A stretch of 50,086 nucleotides of DNA from Promethearchaeota archaeon (GCA_016930515.1 JAFGGO010000138.1:1-50086); one strand, 5' to 3'; positions 27,027 through 36,496 are shown, numbered from the stretch's first letter. Numbers and translations: made by a program. Notes: generated by a model from the sequence alone, not told the origin.

Positions 27027-27827
27027 TCAGATATAATTTTTTTTCGTATAACTTGCCCTCAATTTATTCACGATTTCATTCACGGATGTATCTTGCTCTG
27101 TCAAACGTAAGAAAACGTCTTCTAATTTAGCACCAAGTTTATCAGCTTTTAATCTTAGTTCTTCCATTGTACCGATTCCAACTATTTTACCCTTGTTGAT
27201 GATTGCAATTCTATCGCATAAATCTTGAGCAACCTCCATAATATGCGTGGAAAATAAAATAGAGCCTCCATTATTTGTGTGTAATTCCAAAATCTCTTTG
27301 AATACTCTTACGGATTTCGCATCGAGTCCTGCCAAGGGTTCGTCAAGCACGAGTAAATCTGGATCGTGTAAGATGGCGGCGATAATTTGAATTTTCTGCT
27401 TGTTTCCGTGGGATAATGTAGCGATTAGATTATCGTAATATTCAAGCGCTCCAAAACTATCCATGTATTCACTCACCCTCTCGCTTGTCGTTGTTGCGTT
27501 CAAATGTCGAATGGAAGCGATAAAGTTAAATAAGTCTCGGGGCGTTAGAGATTTAAAGATTAATGGTTCTTCTGAAACATATCCAATCCGCTTTTTAATC
27601 TCAATATCTTCTATTACAGGATCCATTCCTAAAACACTCACATCTCCCTCGTCAGGGGCGAGTAATCCTAACAATAATTTAATTGTCGTAGTTTTTCCGG
27701 CCCCGTTTGGGCCCAAAAGCCCAAATACTTCTCCCGAGTTAACTTCAAACGATATATCATCGACTGCTTTCACATCTTCAAAATATTTTTTGAGATTTTT
27801 AACAACAACTATCTTATTATTTTTCAT
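27027..27827 (-). CDS. ABC transporter ATP-binding protein
   Basis: The 266-residue ATPase has Walker A (GLLGPNGAGKTTTIKLLLG), a Q-loop (RIGYVSEEPLIF with E instead of Q), signature LSHGNKQK (LSGGQ variant), Walker B (LLVLDEPLAGLD) and H-loop (STHIMEV). The ending is typical of ABC-2 exporters such as CcmA- or YhaQ-like ATPases. It powers the permease encoded immediately downstream. TGAT precedes the ATG. Confidence 0.9.
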   Translation of the reverse strand: MKNNKIVVVKNLKKYFEDVKAVDDISFEVNSGEVFGLLGPNGAGKTTTIKLLLGLLAPDEGDVSVLGMDPVIEDIEIKKRIGYVSEEPLIFKSLTPRDLFNFIASIRHLNATTTSERVSEYMDSFGALEYYDNLIATLSHGNKQKIQIIAAILHDPDLLVLDEPLAGLDAKSVRVFKEILELHTNNGGSILFSTHIMEVAQDLCDRIAIINKGKIVGIGTMEELRLKADKLGAKLEDVFLRLTEQDTSVNEIVNKLRASYTKKNYI

Positions 27828-28070
27828 ATAATATCATTCTCGATTTAATCTTCAAATGAAAAATTTTATTCTGAGGATTTTTTTTAGAATAAAATTGTAT
27901 TTTAATATCATAATCGCGTATTTAAAACCATCTGGTAAAAAAACATGATCCATCATACACAAGTTTAGGTCTGTAAAAGTGCCATCTATCCAGGTATTAC
28001 ACCTATTTATTATATAAAATGTGTAAAGTTAGTCAAAAAATAAATTCAACTATCGATATAACCAAAGTTT

Positions 28071-29876
28071 ATGCTTAACAAGCCCCCTCCAAACGCGACA
28101 CAAGGCGAGAATTTAGTGTTTAATCGGCTCGATTTTTTTACTAATTCTCACCCAGAAGCGTTGGGTTATGTTGAACCAGATATAGGGGGATTTCGACCGG
28201 ATTTCTTGCTTCTTTCACCTAAATTTGGGGTAATCATTATAGAAGTGAAAGATTATCTCCCGGAAAATTTATTGTTCTTGAATAAATCTGGAGGCTGGGA
28301 AATTTTACAGGAAGATAAAAAAATCTTCGTGAAGAACCCTTTCGATCAAGTTTATAATTATTGGCGATCCGTGCAAGACAGGGTGAGTCATTGCAAATTT
28401 TCAAATAATTTAGAAGTTCCCATCGTGAGAATAGTTGTTTTTAGTAATATATCTAAAAAAGAAGCGATTGCAGAAAGCATTAAAAATCTTGCACCGTTGA
28501 AAATTCATATTTGTTTCAAAGAAACTCTATTGAGAAATGATTCCTTTGAAAGTTATCTCGCTGACGTCCTTCCTGCTAAATGTATGCTTTCTAAGCAACA
28601 ATTTGAAATTTTAAGGGCGAATATAATCCCTTCTTGTCGTCTCCCAACGACAAACCAAGCGAGATTATCAATGTTTTATTCCGAAATGGATAAAATAATA
28701 CTATTAGATCAAGAACAAGAACGATTGGCCCGCAAGTTGGGAGACGGCCATAGGCTTATTTGTGGAGTCGCGGGAAGCGGAAAAACAGTATTACTAATTG
28801 CTCGAGCGAGGATCTTGGCATTACGACACCCAGATTGGAAAATTCTCATCCTTTGTTATAATAAAAACCTTAAGAAGCAACTTTTTCGATTACTAAATCC
28901 GCAAGATTACAATTCTGATATTACTATTAGCACTTTTCACGGATGGGCTAGGCAATACATCCAGAGCACGAATTCCGAATATTCAAGATTATACGAAGAG
29001 GCAAATCAAAAAGCAGAGCGCGAGCATAAAATTGACGATTTTTTTGACATTGTTGTTCCCAAGATATTAATGGAGACAATTCAAAGCCTTGGAGAAAATA
29101 GAACGAAATATAACGCCATATTAATCGACGAAGCCCAAGATTTTAAAAAGGAATGGCTTCAAACCGTTGTTAGCGTGTTAAACGAAGAAACGAATTCTCT
29201 CCTGATAGCGTGTGATGGGATTCAAGGCATATACGCTCGAAAACCCTTCCATTGGTCGGATGCAGGCATTCAAGCGCGTGGACGTACGAAAAGATTTGAA
29301 AATTCTTATAGAACGCCAATAGAAGTAGGAGAATTGGCTCAAAAAGCATTACCAGACTTCATTGCTAAATTATTAGGAAAATTCGACGAGTTCATTCCTA
29401 CGAAAAGATTTTTGGGCATTCGCGGCACGGTCAAGATCGAAATTTTTAACAGTCGAGAAGAAGAATGTCAAGCATTAGCAGAACATGTCTGTAGGATATC
29501 AAAAGAAAGCCGAGAAATATTAATCCTTTTTAAAAAAAACTTAGAAAAAAATGGTTTCAACCACCCGGTATTTCGATATTTAAAAGACCTAGGAGTTAAA
29601 TGGAATTTTATGGGCGGAAAAGATATGGTACCAACAGCGATTCAAATTGGAACCATTTATGGTACAAAAGGATTGGAATCTAACACGATAATAGTTCCTG
29701 AAGTCGACACATATGTTTCAGATAAAGATAGACAATTATTGTACGTTGCCATGACCCGCTCGAAAAGTAGGTTGATATTAACTGCCAAGAAATCTACGGG
29801 CATCGTAAATACGCTTCGTTCATTTCAAAAATTAAGACAGAATCCTACAAACGGGATAGATGCGGGAGCCAATTAA
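28071..29876 (+). CDS. NERD-domain superfamily 1 helicase/nuclease
   Basis: The 601-residue protein joins a nuclease-related (NERD) domain to a UvrD-like helicase. The N-terminal part has a PD-(D/E)xK-like arrangement: E13, D44 (FRPDFLLL), E58 and K60 (IIIEVKDY). The helicase has Walker A at 232-239 (GVAGSGKTVLL), Walker B LIDEAQDF, NSYRTPIEV, and the final motifs IGTIYGTKGLES and LLYVAMTRSKSRLIL. Such proteins are linked to DNA repair or defence, but no partner defence gene is nearby. The 3' end overlaps the convergent DUF4313-like gene by 45 bases. Confidence 0.85.
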   Translation: MLNKPPPNATQGENLVFNRLDFFTNSHPEALGYVEPDIGGFRPDFLLLSPKFGVIIIEVKDYLPENLLFLNKSGGWEILQEDKKIFVKNPFDQVYNYWRSVQDRVSHCKFSNNLEVPIVRIVVFSNISKKEAIAESIKNLAPLKIHICFKETLLRNDSFESYLADVLPAKCMLSKQQFEILRANIIPSCRLPTTNQARLSMFYSEMDKIILLDQEQERLARKLGDGHRLICGVAGSGKTVLLIARARILALRHPDWKILILCYNKNLKKQLFRLLNPQDYNSDITISTFHGWARQYIQSTNSEYSRLYEEANQKAEREHKIDDFFDIVVPKILMETIQSLGENRTKYNAILIDEAQDFKKEWLQTVVSVLNEETNSLLIACDGIQGIYARKPFHWSDAGIQARGRTKRFENSYRTPIEVGELAQKALPDFIAKLLGKFDEFIPTKRFLGIRGTVKIEIFNSREEECQALAEHVCRISKESREILILFKKNLEKNGFNHPVFRYLKDLGVKWNFMGGKDMVPTAIQIGTIYGTKGLESNTIIVPEVDTYVSDKDRQLLYVAMTRSKSRLILTAKKSTGIVNTLRSFQKLRQNPTNGIDAGAN

Positions 29877-30119
29877 AACGAATTTATCAGTTAAACAGAA
29901 CTCCCCTTCTTCGATTAATAGTTCAATTGCATGTGCATTCTCTGGAACGTCCTTGAGAACGAATTCGCCTTCTTCAAGATAGATCTCGTCGCAAGAAATC
30001 GATAGTTCTGCTAGAGCTTCTCCAGCATCAGTCCTTAAGAAGATTGCAAGTTGGCCGTTTGGATAATAGCGTTTTCTTAAAATAGTTCGGACTTTTTTTT
30101 GCATGAGTATCATAAGCAT
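29832..30119 (-). CDS. DUF4313-like small protein
   Basis: The 95 residues resemble the DUF4313 pattern: YYPNGQLAIFLRTDAGEALA, then a pair of strands in SISCDEIYLEEGEFVLKDVP, then ENAHAIELLIEEG and a closing YPVCRIL. In bacteria DUF4313 proteins are often found on plasmids and conjugative islands; function is unknown. The gene overlaps the 3' end of the NERD helicase by 45 bases on the opposite strand. ATG at 30119 or the M six codons later (30104) could be the start. Assignment is from motif memory. Confidence 0.6.
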   Translation of the reverse strand: MLMILMQKKVRTILRKRYYPNGQLAIFLRTDAGEALAELSISCDEIYLEEGEFVLKDVPENAHAIELLIEEGEFCLTDKFVLIGSRIYPVCRILS

Positions 30120-30194
30120 ATTTCAGATTGAAAGTATTTAAAAAAAAACAGGTTCAAAAACTTGTGAAATTTTAAAAAATGAGTCATATATCAA

Positions 30195-30611
30195 TTACTT
30201 CAATTTCGATAATTTATTGATCTCGTCTAGATTTTTCTTTTTGGAAAAAAAAGCTTTTTGAAAAGTATCGTATTCTGCTGAAGAGAGGATTGTTTTAAAT
30301 TTTTCTACATATGTAGCAGTAATGTCGAATGCTTTATTTATCAATACGCAGGGATATTCATTACAAGCGCCACAGTTAGCTACTCCGCGTACAATGCAGC
30401 AATCTTTAACGCCATATTCACATTCATTGATATCTTCACACCCATAACATTTCATTTTATCAAGATTGTCAAGATCGTGATGCCATCCAACTTTTTCCAT
30501 TAATATAGCGGATTCCCGAAGCATGTCTAAGCTCCCATTTATTGTTGCTAAATATCTGGGACATTCAGAACAATCATCTCCACAATATGCTATTTTTTTA
30601 ATAAAAATCAC
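30195..30611 (-). CDS. DUF3795 cysteine-rich protein
   Basis: The 138-residue protein has the DUF3795 opening IAYCGDDCSECPRYLAT and later cysteine groups CYGCEDINECEYG, DCCIVRG and VANCGACNEYPC. This is a cluster of at least ten Cys, suggesting metal or iron-sulphur binding. DUF3795 is common in anaerobic bacteria and archaea; no reaction is established. It stands alone, convergent or divergent with unrelated genes. Confidence 0.85.
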   Translation of the reverse strand: MIFIKKIAYCGDDCSECPRYLATINGSLDMLRESAILMEKVGWHHDLDNLDKMKCYGCEDINECEYGVKDCCIVRGVANCGACNEYPCVLINKAFDITATYVEKFKTILSSAEYDTFQKAFFSKKKNLDEINKLSKLK

Positions 30612-30804
30612 CTTCTCATCAAGTATAATTCCATTATAAGATATTTGTTTAAATAAGATATTTTATATAAATAGATATGGGTAAGGAAATGCATTAAACG
30701 CATGAAATATGCAATTAAAAAATATAAAGCGACTTTAAGACTAAACTTTCTTAGATTATCAAAGTGCTAAGATATAAATTCATGAAATTAACTATTTATT
30801 TGTA

Positions 30805-31437
30805 ATGTCGCAAAACGGTTACGAACAAAAAAACATCCATATCATTTGTCCTCACTGCAAGGTAAGTTTTACGAGACCAATTGAATTTAAAAAAAGCGAT
30901 GGTCTTTATTCAACCCTTATCAATAATCACCCAAACAACAAGGGATGCCCTCCATTTTTAATTTTTATTGATAAGCATGGAAAACATAGAGGCTCCCAAA
31001 AGATAGATGTTATCGAAACCACTAGCGAAGAAAGTCAGAAATTCGTTGAAAGCGCTCAGAATAAGATTAGTGAATTGGAAAACGCGGTGCGTTTCTACCA
31101 CATCAAGGTTCCTAGTCATAAAGGCGGGGGATTTGAATGCAAGGTAACAGACGATGCGGATTGGGAAATTTTAAACACGAAATCCTATAGCATATTAATA
31201 GAAATGCTGATTGATACTAACGAAGAGAACCTACTTGGAATAATAACATTGGAAAGATACAGAGAATTTGAAGGTGGAATGCTCATTTATGGAAAATATC
31301 AAGGAATGATCTATACTATATTTTGGAAGGACCAAAAAAGCCTTCAGCGACAATCAATGGACGAAATTAAGTTAAGTGCTAATCTAACGGTTGAAAAACT
31401 ATTTACATTATATGATTTAGCAGACTTATTGTTTTAA
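30805..31437 (+). CDS. Protein with the shared zinc-binding N-terminal domain
   Basis: The 210-residue protein shares its first 70 residues with those at 6747, 44638 and 45551: IICPHCKV (C15, C18), C48, and FIDKHGKHRGSQKID. The expected fourth ligand (CxH) is changed to CPP here, so metal binding may differ. The C-terminal part (about 75-210) is alpha-beta with no recognised family. A TATA-like AGATATAAATT (30769-30779) places the transcription start close to the ATG, so the mRNA is probably leaderless. Confidence 0.6.
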   Translation: MSQNGYEQKNIHIICPHCKVSFTRPIEFKKSDGLYSTLINNHPNNKGCPPFLIFIDKHGKHRGSQKIDVIETTSEESQKFVESAQNKISELENAVRFYHIKVPSHKGGGFECKVTDDADWEILNTKSYSILIEMLIDTNEENLLGIITLERYREFEGGMLIYGKYQGMIYTIFWKDQKSLQRQSMDEIKLSANLTVEKLFTLYDLADLLF

Positions 31438-31538
31438 GTGTTAATACAGTAAATTACCTATTATTTATTTTTATAAAAATATATAAGAATGGACTTTCTT
31501 GTATATTATGGATAAGAATTATTTCTTACTTAATCCCC

Positions 31539-32357
31539 ATGCAGTTATCGATTGAACAACTTGCAGAGAACATCGTAAATCAGAATGTCACAAACATCAA
31601 TTTAATCAGTTATTTTAAGAGATCCACCTCCAGAACTCCCGTTTTTTTAAGTCAGATTAAGAGAAACTACGCCGAAATTCGACCTCTTCTCAATAATGGT
31701 TTGATTAAAGCTTATGATCCAGTAAAAAGCTACGAGTTTTTTATCGACAAGTTAGAAAATTGTTTCTACGAGTCTTATCAAGAAAAAATCGATTTTCTCA
31801 AAGAAGAGATTTGGCGCAGAAAACGAGCTAAAGAAAATCTAATTAAAAAGGCAGAGGATTTAGAACCTAAAGTGGGAGATAAAGAGTACGATAGCAAGCT
31901 ACACGATTGCTTGGAGTTTGCTAAAAAGACGATAAACATGCTCGATAAGATGGAACTCGAAAAGGAGGATTTTAACAATGTGATTGCTAAATACCAAGAA
32001 AAAATGAAAGAAGATCCCGTCTACAAACTATTGTTGTATGTCCGAAATGATAATGAAATTATTTTTAATAAGAGAACCGCCGATAACGAGCAACTCGTGC
32101 GTAAAAAGTTGCTTACATATGCCGAAGCGTGCGTTCCAGGAGAGGCAAAGGATTTGGTTATGGAGATGAAGAATCGAGGGTTTTATAAGGAGTATTCTCC
32201 AGCTAAAAACTATTATATTACCGATCTGGGATTAATTGTAGATAAAAAATTGAAAGAACATTCTTGGGACGAGCAAAAAAAAATTGAAGATAAGCTTCCT
32301 GAAGAGCAATTACAAGAAGAAGAATTTGAGCAATTAAGAGCAAAATTCAACCTTTAA
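31539..32357 (+). CDS. Uncharacterised protein, first of a tandem paralogous pair
   Basis: The 272-residue protein has no recognised family. It opens with a helical segment (ENIVNQNVTNINLISYFKRS) that may be a winged-helix domain. A coiled-coil middle (YESYQEKIDFLKEEI to about 165) is followed by a second domain with RNDNEIIFNKRTADNEQLVR and NRGFYKEYSPAKNYYITDLG, ending in an acidic tail. It is strongly similar to the next gene throughout, so the two arose by tandem duplication. A layout of winged helix plus coiled coil would suit a dimeric regulator, which is inference. A TATA box lies near 31471-31485. Confidence 0.6.
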   Translation: MQLSIEQLAENIVNQNVTNINLISYFKRSTSRTPVFLSQIKRNYAEIRPLLNNGLIKAYDPVKSYEFFIDKLENCFYESYQEKIDFLKEEIWRRKRAKENLIKKAEDLEPKVGDKEYDSKLHDCLEFAKKTINMLDKMELEKEDFNNVIAKYQEKMKEDPVYKLLLYVRNDNEIIFNKRTADNEQLVRKKLLTYAEACVPGEAKDLVMEMKNRGFYKEYSPAKNYYITDLGLIVDKKLKEHSWDEQKKIEDKLPEEQLQEEEFEQLRAKFNL

Positions 32358-32497
32358 AGAAAAAAAAATGAATTTATTATTTTAAAGAAATAATTTTTAT
32401 TATAGATAACATAACATGCCTCTTTTTATTAGTGAGTTAATTTCTAAATTCGGACAAACCGATCGATTTTTATATGATGAGAACGTAAATAAGTGTA

Positions 32498-33319
32498 ATG
32501 CAAGTCGAGCTACTATCGTCGATTGAGGAAAATGCGCTCTTAAATATTAAAAATATAGAATTAATTTCGTACTTTAATAAATCAACGATAAAGACGCCCG
32601 TTTTCTTAAGTACGATTCAAAAAAGATATTCCGAGATAAAAGCACTCCTTGAAAATGGGTTTATAAAGGCTTCCAAACCAGTTAAAAGCTATTTTTTTAA
32701 TATAAACAAGCTCGAAGACTTTTTTTACGAGACTTATCAAGAAAAAATCGATTTGTTAAAAGAATATATTACTCTTAACAAGCAAGAACAAGAAAGAATC
32801 GTCCAAAGCGTGGAAGAGATGGAGCCCAATAGCGGAAGCGAGGATTACGATACTCGTTTGAAAGAATGCGTATTGTATGCCAAAAATTGCTTGGAAGACA
32901 TTAAACAACTAAAAATTCAAAAAAAAGAGTTTAAAAAGGTAATTTATGACTTGCGAGATGGAATGGTACGCGATCCTTTCTATAAATTCATTCTTTTCGT
33001 GCGAAACGACAAGGAATTCGTTTTTAACAAGAGAACAGAAGATCACGATGGTCGCATTAAGAAAATATTATTGCATTACGCAAATTCTTGCACGAACGGA
33101 AATGGACAAAAATTATTATCCTTGCTAAAGAATCAGAATTTTTATAAGGAATATTCTCCTGCAATGAACTATTACATAACGGAATTGGGAAAACAAGTAG
33201 ATTTAGAACTGAAGAAATTCCGGTGGGAAGAAAGCGAATATGAACAATACGAAAAAACTGCCGAAGAACTCCTTCAAGAAGAAGAGCTTGAAAAATTAAG
33301 AGAATTCATTGGGTTCTGA
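32498..33319 (+). CDS. Uncharacterised protein, second of a tandem paralogous pair
   Basis: The 273-residue protein is a full-length paralogue of the preceding gene. Shared blocks include ISYFNKSTIKTPVFLS, YETYQEKID, DPFYKFILFVRND, FNKRTEDHD, FYKEYSPAMNYYITELG and a tail like EELLQEEELEKLRE. Conservation is strongest in the C-terminal domain and in the coiled-coil boundaries, so these are probably functional sites. The genes are separated by 140 bases and each has its own leader, so they may be expressed differently. Confidence 0.6.
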   Translation: MQVELLSSIEENALLNIKNIELISYFNKSTIKTPVFLSTIQKRYSEIKALLENGFIKASKPVKSYFFNINKLEDFFYETYQEKIDLLKEYITLNKQEQERIVQSVEEMEPNSGSEDYDTRLKECVLYAKNCLEDIKQLKIQKKEFKKVIYDLRDGMVRDPFYKFILFVRNDKEFVFNKRTEDHDGRIKKILLHYANSCTNGNGQKLLSLLKNQNFYKEYSPAMNYYITELGKQVDLELKKFRWEESEYEQYEKTAEELLQEEELEKLREFIGF

Positions 33320-33416
33320 TAAAGATTGATCTTTAAGAAAAGAACCTTTTTTATAACAAGTTTTAAATGAAAACAAAAGTATTGTATTATAGCTTATAGA
33401 AGAGTTGATAAGAAAA

Positions 33417-34202
33417 ATGATTACCTGGATTATTCTGATTTTACTGTTCGTGTGGTGTGTTTACAAGCGAACCAGAGAGAACGGGGAAGTTAAGGGCTTT
33501 CCCCTTGGCTTGCCTCGTGGTACGATTAGAGCCATAGTGACGCTTCTGATTGTTTCTCTCCCGCTCCAATTTTTAATAATGGATCAACCCATACCAGGCA
33601 TTGTAGTTAACGCACTTTTTATAGTCGTAGCGTTTTATTTTGAAGCAAGAAAACCAGGAGAAGACCGATTAAAAAGGATCATAAAAGAACTAAAAAACCC
33701 TGAAAAACACTATTTGGAAGAAAAGCGAATTAAAAAACCATTATATTGGCCAAAATATACCGTTAGAATCACCCTGATCCTCCTGCTTACCTTGATAGTC
33801 GCTATATCAATGATCAGCGGCAAGATCAGCACATTTGAAGCAACTAGCACCATTATCGATGTCGTCTTGATCATAGGACTTTACATGATAGGGTCCATAT
33901 TTAGAGGGATAGGAGTTTATAAAGAACGGAAGAAACTCAAGGCACAAATTTCTGATATGAAAGAAGTGCAAAATATGACACGTTTTCAAATCATGGAAAA
34001 TTTGATGGTAGAAAAATTAGGCTGGTGGGCGCGCAAGGGTAAGTTCATCTTGTCAATGTTCGTGCTAATATCAATGATAGTATCACTGTTCTTTTACACA
34101 TTTAACATCCCCGGTCAGATTATATCCACTCCAGACTATACATTATCGCTTGAAGGATTCCTATTACTAATAATAAGCTTATATTATGGTATAAGAGATT
34201 AA
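33417..34202 (+). CDS. Multi-spanning membrane protein with GLPRGTIRAIV motif
   Basis: About 261 residues. The first hydrophobic segment is followed by GFPLGLPRGTIRAIVTLLIV, a motif seen in uncharacterised membrane proteins of bacteria and archaea. Further membrane segments lie near 60-75, 115-136, 145-165, 210-232 and 240-257, with a basic amphipathic loop (EYEKRIKKPL region) between. ATG at 33417 is chosen; TTG at 33405 would add four residues (MIRK). A weak GTTGAT ribosome binding site at 33404-33409 fits the ATG. No function can be assigned. Confidence 0.65.
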   Translation: MITWIILILLFVWCVYKRTRENGEVKGFPLGLPRGTIRAIVTLLIVSLPLQFLIMDQPIPGIVVNALFIVVAFYFEARKPGEDRLKRIIKELKNPEKHYLEEKRIKKPLYWPKYTVRITLILLLTLIVAISMISGKISTFEATSTIIDVVLIIGLYMIGSIFRGIGVYKERKKLKAQISDMKEVQNMTRFQIMENLMVEKLGWWARKGKFILSMFVLISMIVSLFFYTFNIPGQIISTPDYTLSLEGFLLLIISLYYGIRD

Positions 34203-34563
34203 AATCAGCATGTTATATCTTTCTAATTTATTTTATTCTCTAAACTTATCTATTTATCAATTGTGTCTTTAATAATTTATTTAAAATCGACATGAGAAAT
34301 TAAAAATGATGGATTTAATTTTTAAGTCCTTGAGCTTTACTTTAAAAGGTAATGACTTTAAAGAATTTTATTTCTAATTTTTATTCCTTTATTTAATAAA
34401 TTTGTAATTTGAAATATGATGATTTTTCTTTAGATTTGGATGGGATGTTGTTTACTTTTCTTTATTTTAAAAATTAAATTAACTAACAAACCATTTTATT
34501 AGATACTTTTAAAATAAAAAAAGTAATATCTTGGAAAATTTCCTATTAATCAAAAACATCAAA
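34203..34563. other. Gene-free AT-rich stretch
   Basis: About 360 bases without a convincing gene. A 23-codon frame at 34306-34377 has no ribosome binding site and is not supported. No repeat or strong stem is visible. Confidence 0.4.
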
Positions 34564-34737
34564 TTATTTTTTTGTTTTTGATTCTTGTTTTTCAATCTTG
34601 CGGTATTCTTTTGTAATTAGAAAGCGAATGATTTCCGTGTTATTTTTTATGCCGTGATATTCCTTTACGACTTCGAGCTTGTCAAATATTTCTATCTCGA
34701 GGGGAATGTGCATGTCCTTGCTTTTTTCGTTTGCCAT
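34564..34737 (-). CDS. Small ribbon-helix-helix transcription factor
   Basis: A 57-codon frame starts at ATG (34735-34737) and stops at TAA (34564-34566). The product reads MHIPLEIEIFDKLEVVKEY then IKNNTEIIRFLITKEY, the strand-helix-helix pattern of Arc/CopG-type regulators, followed by a lysine-rich tail. A TATA-like TTTATAAG on the reverse strand (about 34758-34766) is 26-28 bases before the ATG, so the mRNA is probably leaderless. No toxin gene is adjacent, so it is a stand-alone regulator. The target is not visible. Confidence 0.65.
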   Translation of the reverse strand: MANEKSKDMHIPLEIEIFDKLEVVKEYHGIKNNTEIIRFLITKEYRKIEKQESKTKK

Positions 34738-34931
34738 TAGGTATATGTTATTTATTGTTCTTATAAAGGTTTTTGGAAGTATAATTTATTATTAATTTTT
34801 TTTTTTATTATAAAAGAATCAGAAATGTAGCAATTATGGAGAAAAAATGGATCATACATGGATAAACAAGGATAAATTTAAATATGAAAACATAATCTAT
34901 ATGTATGTTTCCTCTCAATGTTTTTGCATAA

Positions 34932-35110
34932 GGTATATTAAATAAAACGATAATCGATAAGCAAATAAACTTTCCACTTCAGGAGTGGGCGCGGAAGCCG
35001 AGAATCCTAGGTGCGAATAGTGTAGTGGCTTGAAACAATGATCTTTTTGTTAATTCACTGATACCCTCATTTCACGCAAGAGAGTCTTGGCATCGTAAAT
35101 CGTAAAAAAA
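34932..35110 (+). ncRNA. G+C-rich island, candidate structured RNA or leader
   Basis: This gap before the Na/Ca exchanger is clearly richer in G+C than its surroundings. TATATTAAATA (34934-34944) lies about 30 bases ahead of a 5-bp hairpin (CCACT 34974-34978 with AGTGG 34984-34988). Then AAGCC (34995-34999) pairs with GGCTT (35027-35031), and CAAGA (35077-35081) pairs with TCTTG (35085-35089). It may be a small RNA or a leader controlling the exchanger. The segment TAGTGTAGTGG looks like a tRNA D-arm, but there is no T-arm GTTC and no acceptor stem. It matches no riboswitch that I know. Confidence 0.35.
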
Positions 35111-35172
35111 CGGAGATAAGGTAAGAACTCCTTAAATTATTTTAAAATAGGTAGATAAAGGTAGTTTGAATC

Positions 35173-36135
35173 ATGTTATTAGTCATATTAATGATTGTAT
35201 TACTGGTTGGTGGTATAGCTCTAATAATTGTTTCAAGTGGTCAAGCAGTGAAACATTGCTCCTATCTTGCTAAAGCTCTTGGAATATCACCTTTTATTAT
35301 AGGACTTACAATAGTATCTCTAGGAACCGACCTATCCGAAATATTTAACTCTATTATCTCAAGTTCTCTAGGACACGCAGATGTTAATATTGGAGATGCG
35401 ATTGGATCCTGCCTTGTCCAATCAACCCTCATTTTTGGACTATTACCAATTTTAGGAGGGAAATTCGAAGTAAAAAGAAAAGAAATAATTGTCATGGGAA
35501 TTTGTGAGATAATTGCGCTCATCATCTTGTACTCCACTATTGAAAAAGGATACATAACCAGAATGAATGCGTTATTCATGATGGGTAGCTTGATACTATA
35601 TTTTTTGATAACTTATACATACACTAAAGAAAACACTAAAGAAAAAGTTGCAACACTCGAAATAGTGGAAGTACATAGAAAAAAATCCTTTCATGCAATA
35701 ATAGCGCTCGTCGCTTTCGTTGGTGTTGCAATTAGCGCGCTTATTATCGTAGAATCGATTATTTTTCTTTCAACTTTACTTTTGGTCGATGAATTTATCA
35801 TAAGTTTTTTCGTGTTAAGTATTGGCACTTCGCTTCCAGAATTAACGGTTGATATCAACGCTTTAAGAAGAAAAGAAAGCAAGTTGGCTGTTGGAGACAT
35901 CATTGGAAGTTGCATAGTCGATGCAACACTTGCAATTGGGATAGGTCAAATTTTCTTTCCACAAGAAATCAACGCTTCTCTTGCGCTTCCAACCATTCTT
36001 TACACCATATTTGCATCTTTAATAGTTTTTATCTTTATCGGAATAAGGCAAAAAGTTGATAAAAAAGCAGGTGTCGTCTTAATATCTTTATATATCTTGT
36101 CTTTTGGTTTGATTTTTCTTTTTTCAAACCTCTAA
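35173..36135 (+). CDS. Calcium/sodium antiporter of the CaCA family
   Basis: The exchanger moves calcium (or another cation) across the membrane in exchange for sodium or protons. The 320-residue protein contains both alpha repeats. The first is LGTDLSEIFNSIISSSLGHA with VNIGDAIGSCLVQSTL. The second is SIGTSLPELTVDINALRRKE with LAVGDIIGSCIVDATL. The acidic residues that bind the ion (E in the two GTxLxE motifs) are present. About ten membrane helices are seen in two halves, joined by a basic loop near 150-175. A structured leader of about 200 bases precedes the gene. Confidence 0.9.
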   Translation: MLLVILMIVLLVGGIALIIVSSGQAVKHCSYLAKALGISPFIIGLTIVSLGTDLSEIFNSIISSSLGHADVNIGDAIGSCLVQSTLIFGLLPILGGKFEVKRKEIIVMGICEIIALIILYSTIEKGYITRMNALFMMGSLILYFLITYTYTKENTKEKVATLEIVEVHRKKSFHAIIALVAFVGVAISALIIVESIIFLSTLLLVDEFIISFFVLSIGTSLPELTVDINALRRKESKLAVGDIIGSCIVDATLAIGIGQIFFPQEINASLALPTILYTIFASLIVFIFIGIRQKVDKKAGVVLISLYILSFGLIFLFSNL

Positions 36136-36310
36136 TTTTTGAATTAATTATTATATTTGTTATATGGGAACGAAATTTTCCCCTCAACCTTGATTTTTAA
36201 ATATCACTTTACGGATGTATTAATTAAGAAGTAAAAAATTATTATTCGAATTTTTTAAGTATGATTTTTAATTTTATATATTAGAATTACACAGAAACAA
36301 ACTGATCTAA

Positions 36311-36496
36311 ATGATTGATGTAGAAATATACAAGAATTTTGCTAACAACTGCGTGTGCCTTCATTGCCAGAAACATGGTAAAATTGTTGAAAAAGAGGGT
36401 AAGATACAAAAAATAATTAGTTGCAGCAAGTTCAGGAACAAACCAAAAGCCTATATTGGAAGTTGCAAGGAATACGTTAAGTCTCCATTTTTTTAA
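36311..36496 (+). CDS. Small Cys-rich protein (61 residues)
   Basis: A short protein with VCLHCQKHG (two cysteines), ISCSKF and GSCKEY, which gives five Cys and two His. These could bind one or two zinc ions, but no family is recognised. It stands alone between the exchanger and a histidine kinase. Its reading frame has natural amino-acid composition and an ATG start, so it is probably real. Confidence 0.5.
   Translation: MIDVEIYKNFANNCVCLHCQKHGKIVEKEGKIQKIISCSKFRNKPKAYIGSCKEYVKSPFF

Noticed and set aside
34306..34377. 23-codon frame before the ribbon-helix-helix gene
   Set aside because: No ribosome binding site and no similarity to any protein; composition equals the surrounding AT-rich DNA.
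35010..35040. tRNA gene
   Set aside because: TAGTGTAGTGG resembles a tRNA D-arm, but no anticodon stem, no GTTC T-arm and no acceptor stem follow.
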